A stretch of DNA of 13,280 bases from Psychrobacter sp. (GTDB lineage Bacteria; Pseudomonadota; Gammaproteobacteria; Pseudomonadales; Moraxellaceae), in NCBI GenBank assembly GCA_029264635.1, contig JARIAA010000191.1:1-13280 (forward strand), written 5' to 3'. Of this stretch, positions 1 to 6,900 are shown in pieces (within the stretch, counting starts at the first letter, position 1; each line of letters starts with the position of its first letter). The notes beneath the pieces are model-generated. The model saw only the letters and a program-made list of their open reading frames with translations, did no database searches and had not been told where the DNA came from. The position numbers were made by a program, and so were the translations under genes.

Positions 1-257
1 TTACTCTCATACGACCACCGAAGGCGCATCTACCCTGCCAATCGCTCAGGTAAAAGGACTGAAAAACGCATGTCCTCGTGATTTATGTGCCCATTTATTT
101 GAATGTGGCAATCATAAACATACAGGCATAACAAATCTGGAGAGCGGTAAGGACGGACGACGCCTTACCCACCGAAGGGGAGAAAATACGATTTGTGCGC
201 TTATATTTCATGCCTGCAAAGTTGTATTGAAAATCTCAGGTCACAGGACAGATAGGG
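1..257 (+). promoter_or_regulatory. Tandem glycine riboswitch (first aptamer 5'-truncated by window edge)
   Basis: This is a cis-regulatory RNA that senses glycine and controls the glycine cleavage genes behind it. Two copies of the conserved core are visible. Aptamer 1 has CACCGAAGG at 16-24 and GCTCAGGTAAAAGGACT at 44-60; its 5' P1/P2 strands lie before position 1. Aptamer 2 is complete: ATCTG (135-139) pairs with CAGAT (249-253) as P1, GAGA (140-143) pairs with TCTC (234-237), GGTAAGG (146-152) pairs with CCTTACC (163-169), the core CACCGAAGGGG is at 170-180, and CTCAGGTCACAGGACAG is at 235-251. Position upstream of gcvT fits the known class. In many proteobacteria glycine binding turns gcv expression on, but the direction here is inferred. 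The aptamer-to-aptamer linker (about 61-134) is much longer than the usual dozen or so nucleotides. Confidence 0.93.
70..129 (+). other. Long hairpin inserted in the linker between the two glycine aptamers
   Basis: The linker folds by hand into one imperfect helix of 22 base pairs: 70-72 with 127-129, 74-76 with 124-126, 78-80 with 119-121 (one G-U), 82-87 with 113-118, 88-91 with 107-110, and 92-94 with 103-105. The apical loop is 95-102. Such a helix would bring the end of aptamer 1 (about 62) close to the start of aptamer 2 (135). It is a paper fold and was not scored against other structures. Confidence 0.6.
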
Positions 258-367
258 CTTTTGCTTAAACTAACGTTATGCGTTTGTTTGGCTTTTTGCT
301 CTGTTTTTTGTGCTACCCTTTGTAGTAAAGTTTGCATCTTGCAATTTTGCTTCTCATTACTGTTATG

Positions 368-402
368 ACGCTCATCTGCTTTTTGTAAAGCATTGATGGC
401 GT
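368..402 (+). promoter_or_regulatory. Leader hairpin directly upstream of the gcvT ribosome binding site
   Basis: A 13-bp interrupted stem: ACGC (368-371) pairs with GCGT (399-402), CATC (373-376) with GATG (395-398), and GCTTT (378-382) with AAAGC (387-391), with loop 383-386. It ends 6 nt before the Shine-Dalgarno AAGGA (409-413) of gcvT. No strong terminator (GC stem followed by T-run) is evident between the riboswitch and gcvT, so this hairpin is a candidate part of a translational expression platform. That role is inference. The stem also buries the in-frame upstream TTG (393) and ATG (396), which makes them unlikely starts. Confidence 0.45.
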
Positions 403-419
403 ACACACAAGGATTCGTT

Positions 420-1601
420 ATGACCGACACCCCTTTACACTCTCAAGATAATAATAGCCATGCCCCTCAGCGCACACCTCTATATCAGTCTCACGTTGAT
501 AGTGACGGCAAGCTGGTGGATTTTTCTGGTTGGGAATTACCCATTCATTATGGCTCACAAATAGAAGAGCATGAAGCAGTACGTACTGATGCTGGGATGT
601 TTGACGTCTCGCATATGGTGGTGGTAGATATCAAAGGCGCTGACAGCAAAGCTTGGCTACAAAAACTATTGGCGAATGATGTCGATAAGTTAAAGACCGT
701 CGGTAAAGCGCTTTATTCGCCTATGCTCAATGAAGAAGGCGGCATTATTGATGATCTCATTGTTTACTTAATGAATGCGGATGAAACTGAATACCGTATC
801 GTATCAAATGCGGCAACGCGCGATAAAGATATTGCCCAGTTTAATAAGGTTGCCGATGGTTTTAATGTCACTATTACTGAGCGCCCAGAGCTTGCAATGC
901 TTGCCATTCAAGGGCCAAATGCAGTAGCAAAACTGGGACAAGTCAAACCTGCTTGGGCCACCATTCTTGATGAGCTCAAACCTTTCGTTGGTGATGACCT
1001 TACTGATATAGAAGGTACAGATTGGTTTGTCGCGCGTACTGGCTATACTGGCGAGGATGGTGTAGAGGTCATCATGCATGCAGATGATGCGCCTGCCTTC
1101 TTTGAGCAATTAAAAACCCATGGTATTAAGCCTGCTGGACTTGGTGCTCGTGATACGCTGCGTATGGAAGCTGGTATGAATCTCTATGGTCATGATATGG
1201 ACGAAACCATCAGCCCATATGAGTGCAACATGGGTTGGACACTGGCACTAAAAGACGAGCGCGACTTTGTTGGTCGTGACGCTCTGGTTAGCAAACGCAC
1301 ACAATCTAAAGATAATAATACAGCGATGAAACAAGTTGGTTTATTACTAACTACTCGCGGCGTTTTACGTGAGGGCATGGAAGTAACGATCAATCAGGGT
1401 ACCGATAATGAACAAAAAGGTATCATAACCAGTGGCACCTTCTCCCCTAGCCTTAAAAACTCTATCGCCATTGCTCGCGTTCCTGCCAGCTTATCAGACG
1501 ATGATACTGTACAAATCGACTTACGCGGCAAGGGTAAATTTGTAGATGCCCGCGTCCTCAAATTACCCTTTGTACGTCATGGCAAGCAGCAATTTGATTG
1601 A
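420..1601 (+). CDS. gcvT: Aminomethyltransferase, T-protein of the glycine cleavage system
   Basis: GcvT takes the aminomethyl group carried on the lipoyl arm of H-protein, releases ammonia and forms 5,10-methylene-tetrahydrofolate in the cytoplasm. The protein has 393 residues, against about 364 in E. coli; the excess is a polar N-terminal tail of about 20 residues. Family hallmarks are DFSGWELPIHYGSQIEEH (34-51), the DVSHM segment (62-66), LLANDVDKL (83-91), the active-site segment GGIIDDLIVY (107-116) containing the conserved Asp, and near the C terminus GIITSGTFSPSL followed by IAIARVP. ATG 420 is chosen because AAGGA (409-413) lies 6 nt upstream; in-frame TTG 393 and ATG 396 lack a ribosome binding site and sit in a hairpin. 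It is the first gene behind the glycine riboswitch, with gcvH 160 bp downstream on the same strand. Confidence 0.96.
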   Translation: MTDTPLHSQDNNSHAPQRTPLYQSHVDSDGKLVDFSGWELPIHYGSQIEEHEAVRTDAGMFDVSHMVVVDIKGADSKAWLQKLLANDVDKLKTVGKALYSPMLNEEGGIIDDLIVYLMNADETEYRIVSNAATRDKDIAQFNKVADGFNVTITERPELAMLAIQGPNAVAKLGQVKPAWATILDELKPFVGDDLTDIEGTDWFVARTGYTGEDGVEVIMHADDAPAFFEQLKTHGIKPAGLGARDTLRMEAGMNLYGHDMDETISPYECNMGWTLALKDERDFVGRDALVSKRTQSKDNNTAMKQVGLLLTTRGVLREGMEVTINQGTDNEQKGIITSGTFSPSLKNSIAIARVPASLSDDDTVQIDLRGKGKFVDARVLKLPFVRHGKQQFD

Positions 1602-1642
1602 TTTTAATGTTGACTAAACGCAACGAATACGGTTTGATTACG

Positions 1643-1688
1643 GGTTAATCGAAACTTTCACTGACAACCAGGATAACTTCGATTAACC
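1643..1688 (+). repeat. Perfect 11-bp inverted repeat between gcvT and gcvH
   Basis: GGTTAATCGAA (1643-1653) is exactly repeated in inverse as TTCGATTAACC (1678-1688), around a 24-nt loop. No T-run follows, so it is not a standard intrinsic terminator. It lies in the 160-bp gcvT-gcvH gap. It could be an mRNA-processing or stabilising stem, or an operator. Function unknown. Confidence 0.6.
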
Positions 1689-1761
1689 ATAGCCAATTAC
1701 TGGCTTTTATGATTTCTTAATATATTCTATTATCCAGCCTCTATCATCTAGGAGAGACACC

Positions 1762-2142
1762 ATGAGCAATATCCCAGCAGAACTAAAGTATATCGCAAGC
1801 CATGAATGGCTACGTTTGGAAGACGACGGTACCATTACCGTTGGTATTACTGACCATGCCCAAGATTTGCTTGGTGACGTGGTGTTTGTTGAATTACCAG
1901 AAGTTGGCGCGACCATCGCAGTTGATGATGAGATCTCAGTCGTAGAATCTGTGAAAGCGGCGTCTGATGTTTACGCCCCTATTTCAGGTGAAGTGGTTGC
2001 CATCAATGAAAGTCTTGAAGATGATCCAGAAATCATCAACTCAGACCCGTATGGCGATGGTTGGTTCTTTAGAATGAAGCCTGACAACATGGACGACTTT
2101 GAGGCGCTCATGAGCGCTGAAGAGTATCAAAACGAGTTATAA
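1762..2142 (+). CDS. gcvH: Lipoyl carrier H-protein of the glycine cleavage system
   Basis: GcvH is the small lipoylated shuttle that carries the aminomethyl intermediate from P-protein to T-protein and is reoxidised by the E3 dehydrogenase (Lpd). The 126-residue length is typical. The protein shows the KYIASHEWLRLEDDGTITVGIT start and the lipoyl-domain core, with the lipoyl-acceptor lysine at K65 in ESVKAASDVYAPISGEV. The C terminus ends in an acidic helix containing SAEEYQ. A strong ribosome binding site AGGAGAG (1750-1756) lies 5 nt before ATG 1762. It follows gcvT on the same strand; whether it is co-transcribed or has its own promoter cannot be settled, because the gap holds no clear promoter and no terminator. 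Confidence 0.97.
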   Translation: MSNIPAELKYIASHEWLRLEDDGTITVGITDHAQDLLGDVVFVELPEVGATIAVDDEISVVESVKAASDVYAPISGEVVAINESLEDDPEIINSDPYGDGWFFRMKPDNMDDFEALMSAEEYQNEL

Positions 2143-2170
2143 GTTTTTGAGCCTCTTATTAGTATCCTAT

Positions 2171-2213
2171 AAAAAAGGCGGATATCAGCGTCAGCCGATA
2201 TCTGCTTATAATT
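2171..2213 (+). terminator. Stem-loop after gcvH, possible weak terminator
   Basis: GCGGATATC (2178-2186) pairs with GATATCTGC (2197-2205), nine pairs with one G-U, loop 2187-2196. It is preceded by an A-run (2171-2176) and followed only by a short TTATAATTA tract. On the + strand it would be a weak terminator; the T-run is better on the - strand, where no gene is seen. It may separate gcvTH from the nitroreductase gene or just modulate readthrough. Confidence 0.4.
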
Positions 2214-2247
2214 AGTAATATGCAGATAACCCAATCTAACGAATAAA

Positions 2248-2277
2248 TTGACCGTTTTTTAACTTTATTTGTATCAC
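2248..2277 (+). promoter_or_regulatory. Possible promoter for the nitroreductase gene
   Basis: TTGACC (2248-2253) matches a -35 box at five of six positions and is followed after 18 nt by TATCAC (2272-2277), a weak -10 match. It lies just after the stem-loop behind gcvH and about 60 nt before the ATG. The weak -10 keeps this tentative. Confidence 0.3.
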
Positions 2278-2334
2278 GTTACGATTACCTATTTTTATTG
2301 TTTCCTATATTAACGCCACGTTTTGGAGCTTCAT

Positions 2335-3153
2335 ATGAGTCAAGCAGATTCTAACATCAATCATACTAAAGCGACCAATAGGCAAAGTGTCAATACGGGC
2401 AAAAACAATATGGACAAAAATAATCTAGCTACGCCTAATTATACGCCGCAGCTCAAAGCCTTTTGCGAGGTTATAGAGTCACGCCGGTCTGTGCGACGCT
2501 TTACGGACACCCCTATTCCTGATGATGTGCTCGCAGAATGCCTACGCCTAGCGATGCTAGCGCCGAACTCTAGTAACTTGCAGCCGTGGGAGTTTTATGT
2601 CATTGATAGCGCAGATAATCGCAAGCGTGCTATCAAAAACTGTATGAATCAAAACGCAGCAAAGACATCTGCGCGCCTAATCGCCGTTGTCGCACGTACT
2701 GATATTTGGCATGACCATGCTCAGCAAGTTTTGCGTGAATACCCTGATAAACCTGTCCCAAAAAAGGTCAAAGACAACTATACCAAAGTCGTAGCAGCAG
2801 ATTTTTTGCGTGGCCCTGTAAATGCAATATCTGTCGTTAAATGGGGCGCGACTCAAGTAGCTAGACGCCTCAAAGGCCCTATAAAATCTCCTTATTACAC
2901 TTTTGAAGACGTCAAAAACTGGGCGACCAACAATACCGCTTTGGCTGCCGAAAATTTAATGCTCGCCTTACGAGCTCATGGGTTTGATAGCTGTCCTATG
3001 GGCGGATTTGATGAGCCTGCGATGAAAAAGCTGCTTGGGCTTGGCGACGATCACCATGTTGTCATGATGATTGGTGCCGGCGAGCGCGCTGACAATGGTG
3101 TTTATAATACTCAGTTTCGTTTCGACCAAGACCAGTTTGTACATTATGTTTAG
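2335..3153 (+). CDS. Nitroreductase-family flavoprotein
   Basis: A 272-residue member of the FMN-dependent nitroreductase superfamily, whose members reduce nitroaromatics, quinones or other electrophiles with NAD(P)H. The substrate here cannot be named. The phosphate/FMN-binding start ESRRSVRRFTDTPIPDDVL is at 48-66, APNSSNLQPWEFYVID at 76-91, and the C-terminal segment GFDSCPMGGFDEPAMKKLLGL at 216-236 is typical, followed by MMIGAGER. The first 37 or so residues are a polar, Asn/Thr-rich tail outside the domain. ATG 2335 is preferred over in-frame TTG 2323 because GGAG (2325-2328) sits 6 nt before the ATG. It lies between gcvH and gcvP on the same strand, an unusual place. No known member of the glycine cleavage pathway belongs to this family, so a metabolic link would be speculation. 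Confidence 0.88.
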   Translation: MSQADSNINHTKATNRQSVNTGKNNMDKNNLATPNYTPQLKAFCEVIESRRSVRRFTDTPIPDDVLAECLRLAMLAPNSSNLQPWEFYVIDSADNRKRAIKNCMNQNAAKTSARLIAVVARTDIWHDHAQQVLREYPDKPVPKKVKDNYTKVVAADFLRGPVNAISVVKWGATQVARRLKGPIKSPYYTFEDVKNWATNNTALAAENLMLALRAHGFDSCPMGGFDEPAMKKLLGLGDDHHVVMMIGAGERADNGVYNTQFRFDQDQFVHYV

Positions 3154-3182
3154 TTTTTAGCGTCTCAATTATTAAGTTGTTG

Positions 3183-3224
3183 TTTAATGTCACTATTTTA
3201 ATGTCACTATTTCAATGTCACTAT
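3183..3224 (+). repeat. Three tandem 14-bp repeats upstream of gcvP
   Basis: The unit TTTAATGTCACTAT occurs three times head to tail (3183-3196, 3197-3210, 3211-3224); the third copy differs only at its third base (TTC). The array ends 72 nt before the gcvP start, in the 143-bp gap after the nitroreductase gene. Exact 14-bp phasing could be replication slippage or an array of binding sites. Confidence 0.85.
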
Positions 3225-3296
3225 AAAGTTACTTTCTTAATAAAGTTATGTTCTCAATGTTGCACGACCCTCTTGTCCCGTCTATTAAGGATTGTT

Positions 3297-6194
3297 ATGA
3301 CCCACTCTCAAACACCTACCTTTGATACTTTTAAAGGTTTATTCAACGAAACTGAATTTGTTTATCGTCACCTAGGCTCTAACGATACCAAACAAGCAGC
3401 TATGTTAAGCGCCATTGGCTATGAGGATATGGTAAGCTTTATCAATGATACGGTCCCTGAGCCAGTACGCATACATAAAGCATTAGACTTACCGCTTGCA
3501 ATGAGTGAGCATGCCGCCCTTGCCAAACTACGTGCCATGGCTGATAACATTACCGTTAATAAAAGCTATATCGGTCAAGGATACTCGCCTGTCCGTATGC
3601 CCGCCGTTATTCAGCGTAACGTGCTTGAAAACCCAGGTTGGTATACCGCTTATACGCCTTATCAAGCTGAAATTGCCCAAGGTCGTCTAGAAGCTTTGCT
3701 TAACTTTCAACAAGTCTGTATTGATCTGACTGGACTTGAGCTTGCTGGTGCTTCACTGCTTGACGAAGCGACTGCCGCGGCAGAAGCAATGGCGATGTCA
3801 AAGCGCATGAGCAAAAGCAAATCAGACCAATTTTTCGTTGATGAACGTATTTATCCACAAACGCTAGACGTGATTCGTACCCGTGCCAAGTATTTTGGTT
3901 GGGAGGTGATCGTTGGCGACTTTGAACTGGCAAAATCTGGTGATTACTTTGGTGCGCTATTTCAGTATGTTGGTAAAGAAGGCGACGTTAAAGATTTAAC
4001 GGACGTTATCAGTGCCGTTAAGAAAAACAAAACCTACACGTCAGTGGTCAGCGATATCATGAGCTTGGTGCTATTAAAGTCACCTGCTGATATGGGTGCA
4101 GATCTTGCACTCGGCAGTACGCAGCGCTTTGGTATTCCGATGGGCTTTGGTGGTCCACATGCCGCCTACTTTGCTTTTTCTGATAAAGCAAAACGTTCGG
4201 CTCCTGGTCGTATAATTGGGGTCTCAAAAGATTCGCAAGGCAACACCGCCCTACGCATGGCGCTACAAACTCGTGAGCAGCATATCCGCCGCGAAAAAGC
4301 CAACTCAAACATTTGTACCTCACAAGTATTGCTGGCCAATCTCGCTGGCATGTATGCCGTCTATCATGGCCCAAGCGGTGTCAAGCGCATTGCCACTCGT
4401 ATTCATGCGTTTGCGACTGCCTTTGCCGATGTTATTAAAAACGAAGATGATAGTAATTTGAACGTGGTACATGATCAGTTCTTTGATACCGTCGTCGTTG
4501 ACTGTGGTACAGAGAAGATGGCAACTCAAATCTTTGAAAATGCAGACAATGTCGGTTATAACTTGTGGCGGATAAGCGACAGTAAATTGGGTGTGTCATT
4601 TAGTGAAGTGAGTGACGAAAAAGACTTTAATGTCTTGACTCAACTGTTCGTGAGTAAGTCACATGATCTACCTAAAGCCGCCACTGTATCTTTAGATGCC
4701 GCCCATTTGCGTACGGACGATATCTTGACGCATCCTGTCTTTAACTCGCATCATACCGAACATGAAATGCTACGTTATTTAAAGTCGCTTGAAGATAAAG
4801 ATCTGGCGATGAACCGCAGTATGATTCCACTTGGTAGCTGTACGATGAAGCTAAACGCTACTAGTGAGATGCTACCTATCACTTGGCCTGAATTTGCAAA
4901 CGTGCATCCGTTTGCACCGCGTGCTCAAGTAAGCGGCTATATCGATATGATCGATAGCTTACAAGAGCAGCTAAAAGCTATTACAGGCTTCGATGATGTG
5001 TCTATGCAGCCCAACTCTGGCGCATCAGGTGAGTATGCAGGCCTGCTGGCAATCCGCCGCTATCATGAGTCACTGGGTGAAACAGATCGTGATGTCTGCC
5101 TTATTCCTCAGTCGGCGCACGGTACTAACCCAGCCACAGCAATGATGATGGGCATGAAAGTCGTTGTAGTCAGGACTGATGATAACGGTAACGTCGATAT
5201 CGATGATCTCACGGCTAAGTGTGAAGAGCATAGCAAAAACCTTGGTGCGTTGATGATTACTTATCCATCGACGCATGGCGTGTTTGAAGAAGGCATCCGT
5301 AAAATCTGTGATTTGATTCATGAGCATGGTGGTCAAGTCTATATGGACGGCGCTAACATGAACGCGCAGGTTGGTATCATGCAGCCTGCTGACGTTGGTG
5401 CAGACGTACTACATATGAACTTACATAAAACCTTCTGTATTCCACATGGCGGCGGCGGTCCTGGCATGGGTCCTATCGGTATGCAGGCGCATTTAGCCCC
5501 CTTTATGGCAAACCATACGATTAGTCCAGTACATAACGCGCAAAAAGACTGTTCAGCAGTATCGGCAGCGCCGTATGGTTCAGCGAGCATTTTACCAATC
5601 TCGTGGATGTATATCGCAATGATGGGCCGAGATGGTTTGCTTGAAGCGACCAATCTTGCGCTACTAAATGCCAACTATGTTGCCTTTCAGCTAAAAGACC
5701 ACTACCCTGTTCTGTATACAGGTAAAAATGGTCAAGTCGCGCACGAATGTATTATTGATATTCGTCCGCTAAAAGAAGAGACAGGCATCAGTGAGAGCGA
5801 TATTGCTAAACGCTTGATGGATTATGGCTTCCATGCGCCGACGATGAGTTTCCCAGTCTCGGGTACGTTGATGATTGAGCCTACAGAGTCTGAATCTATT
5901 GAGGAGCTAGATCGTTTTATTAGCGCCTTAAAATCTATCAAAGCTGAAGCAATGAAAGTTAAAGCGGGCGAAGACAACTGGACACTAGAAGACAATCCAC
6001 TTGTGAATGCACCGCATACTGCCTCTATGATTACAGATAGCGAATGGACACATCCATACAGCCGTGATACTGCTGCATTCCCACTGCCTTATGTCCGTGC
6101 TCACAAGTTCTGGCCAAGTGTAGGACGCGTCGATGATGCTTATGGTGATAAGAACTTGATGTGTTCTTGCCCAAGTATTGAAAATTACATGTAG
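3297..6194 (+). CDS. gcvP: Glycine dehydrogenase (decarboxylating), P-protein
   Basis: GcvP is the pyridoxal-phosphate enzyme that decarboxylates glycine and loads the remaining aminomethyl group onto lipoyl-GcvH. The protein is the single-chain form, 965 residues (E. coli 957), with an N-terminal half (YIGQGY, YQAEIAQGRLEAL, GFGGPHAAYFA, QTREQHIRREKANSN at 324-338) fused to the catalytic C-terminal half. The catalytic half shows MIPLGSCTMKLNA (from 509), QPNSGASGEYAGL, QSAHGTNPATA and the Schiff-base lysine K711 in NLHKTF, followed by the PHGGGGPGMGP loop. The C terminus PYVRAHKFWPSVGRVDDAYGDKNLMCSCP is also conserved. The frame is open back to 3177, but ATG 3297 is chosen: AAGGA (3287-3291) lies 5 nt upstream and the family motif GLFNETEFVYRHLG starts soon after. 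It is separated from gcvTH by a nitroreductase gene. Confidence 0.97.
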   Translation: MTHSQTPTFDTFKGLFNETEFVYRHLGSNDTKQAAMLSAIGYEDMVSFINDTVPEPVRIHKALDLPLAMSEHAALAKLRAMADNITVNKSYIGQGYSPVRMPAVIQRNVLENPGWYTAYTPYQAEIAQGRLEALLNFQQVCIDLTGLELAGASLLDEATAAAEAMAMSKRMSKSKSDQFFVDERIYPQTLDVIRTRAKYFGWEVIVGDFELAKSGDYFGALFQYVGKEGDVKDLTDVISAVKKNKTYTSVVSDIMSLVLLKSPADMGADLALGSTQRFGIPMGFGGPHAAYFAFSDKAKRSAPGRIIGVSKDSQGNTALRMALQTREQHIRREKANSNICTSQVLLANLAGMYAVYHGPSGVKRIATRIHAFATAFADVIKNEDDSNLNVVHDQFFDTVVVDCGTEKMATQIFENADNVGYNLWRISDSKLGVSFSEVSDEKDFNVLTQLFVSKSHDLPKAATVSLDAAHLRTDDILTHPVFNSHHTEHEMLRYLKSLEDKDLAMNRSMIPLGSCTMKLNATSEMLPITWPEFANVHPFAPRAQVSGYIDMIDSLQEQLKAITGFDDVSMQPNSGASGEYAGLLAIRRYHESLGETDRDVCLIPQSAHGTNPATAMMMGMKVVVVRTDDNGNVDIDDLTAKCEEHSKNLGALMITYPSTHGVFEEGIRKICDLIHEHGGQVYMDGANMNAQVGIMQPADVGADVLHMNLHKTFCIPHGGGGPGMGPIGMQAHLAPFMANHTISPVHNAQKDCSAVSAAPYGSASILPISWMYIAMMGRDGLLEATNLALLNANYVAFQLKDHYPVLYTGKNGQVAHECIIDIRPLKEETGISESDIAKRLMDYGFHAPTMSFPVSGTLMIEPTESESIEELDRFISALKSIKAEAMKVKAGEDNWTLEDNPLVNAPHTASMITDSEWTHPYSRDTAAFPLPYVRAHKFWPSVGRVDDAYGDKNLMCSCPSIENYM

Positions 6195-6241
6195 TATTTG
6201 ATAACAAACAGTCCTCTTAATATATTACTTTATATAAAAAC

Positions 6242-6280
6242 AAACCTCCAAGTCAGTAGCTGATTTGGAGGTTTTTATTT
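6242..6280 (+). terminator. Strong bidirectional intrinsic terminator between gcvP and the lipoprotein gene
   Basis: AAACCTCCAAGTCA (6242-6255) pairs with TGATTTGGAGGTTT (6261-6274) as a 14-bp stem with one G-U and a 5-nt loop, followed by TTATTTTAT on the + strand. On the - strand it is followed by TTTGTTTTTATA, so it can also end transcripts of the convergent lipoprotein gene that stops at 6320. Confidence 0.9.
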
Positions 6281-6319
6281 TATCTATAAATTGTCAACGT
6301 TTTTTGCTGTTGCTTAGGC

Positions 6320-6796
6320 CTAACCACCCAACCAACCTTTATCTAAACCACATTCTACCCAGCTCACTTTTACCTGATCTGTAATGTTAGGATTAGGATA
6401 AGTAAATGCCCCGCCACCAAGATAAAGCTCATCGCCAATCTTATAGGATTTTCCTTCAAAAAGTAGAGTCTCTTTATCTACATCCCACGAAAATGAGGTA
6501 TCCGCTAATACCAATAAATAGGTATTGTCTTTCGTCGTTAGCTCTTTACTATCCCTAGTCAAAGCAAGACAGTTATTAACAACAGTTAAATATCCAGATA
6601 CCATAGCTGTAAATCGACCGTGATATTTAGTTGGTGACCAAGTAGCAATTTGTAGAGGTGACTCAACTACTAATGGTTGGCTCACTATTGGTACGCTTGC
6701 CAGAACAGACACAGGCTTTTCTAACTTTTGACTAACGCACCCTGATAGCGATAGAACCGCGGATACTAAGAAAAGACACCCTAGATAATTTGACAA
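6320..6796 (-). CDS. Small predicted lipoprotein, function unknown
   Basis: A 158-residue protein with no family I recognise. It starts with a hydrophobic stretch and the lipobox LSGC, cleavage before C20, which indicates a diacylglycerol-anchored lipoprotein of the inner or outer membrane. The n-region (MSNYLGC) has no Lys or Arg, which is unusual for a signal peptide. The mature part is polar at first (VSQKLEKPVSVL), then has a compact, probably beta-rich region with several Trp, Tyr and Gly residues and two cysteines (in NNCLALT and VECGLDKGW) that might form a disulfide. The start is TTG at 6796: AGGGG (6807-6803) lies 6 nt upstream and a TAA stop lies two codons before it, so no longer frame exists. 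It is divergent from the hydrolase gene and convergent with gcvP. Confidence 0.75.
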   Translation of the reverse strand: MSNYLGCLFLVSAVLSLSGCVSQKLEKPVSVLASVPIVSQPLVVESPLQIATWSPTKYHGRFTAMVSGYLTVVNNCLALTRDSKELTTKDNTYLLVLADTSFSWDVDKETLLFEGKSYKIGDELYLGGGAFTYPNPNITDQVKVSWVECGLDKGWLGG

Positions 6797-6900
6797 CCTT
6801 TACCCCTAAAGAGTTAATATAAAAGCACCTATCTGTTCGCTTATTTTAATAAACAAGCGTAGATAATAAATATTATGATATTACTGATTTGGACACTGTA

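Noticed and set aside
236..430. Open frame of 64 codons on the - strand over the gcvT leader
   Set aside because: It overlaps the second aptamer and leader, has low-complexity Lys/Gln content, no ribosome binding site and no recognisable motif; it is a chance frame.
3177..3296. 40-residue N-terminal extension of GcvP
   Set aside because: It would translate the 14-bp repeats and a Cys/Leu-rich string unlike any P-protein; ATG 3297 has a proper ribosome binding site and matches the family start.
4057..4374. Overlapping open frames on the - strand inside gcvP
   Set aside because: They lie fully within a strongly conserved gene, show no domain, and have no ribosome binding site or promoter; shadow frames.
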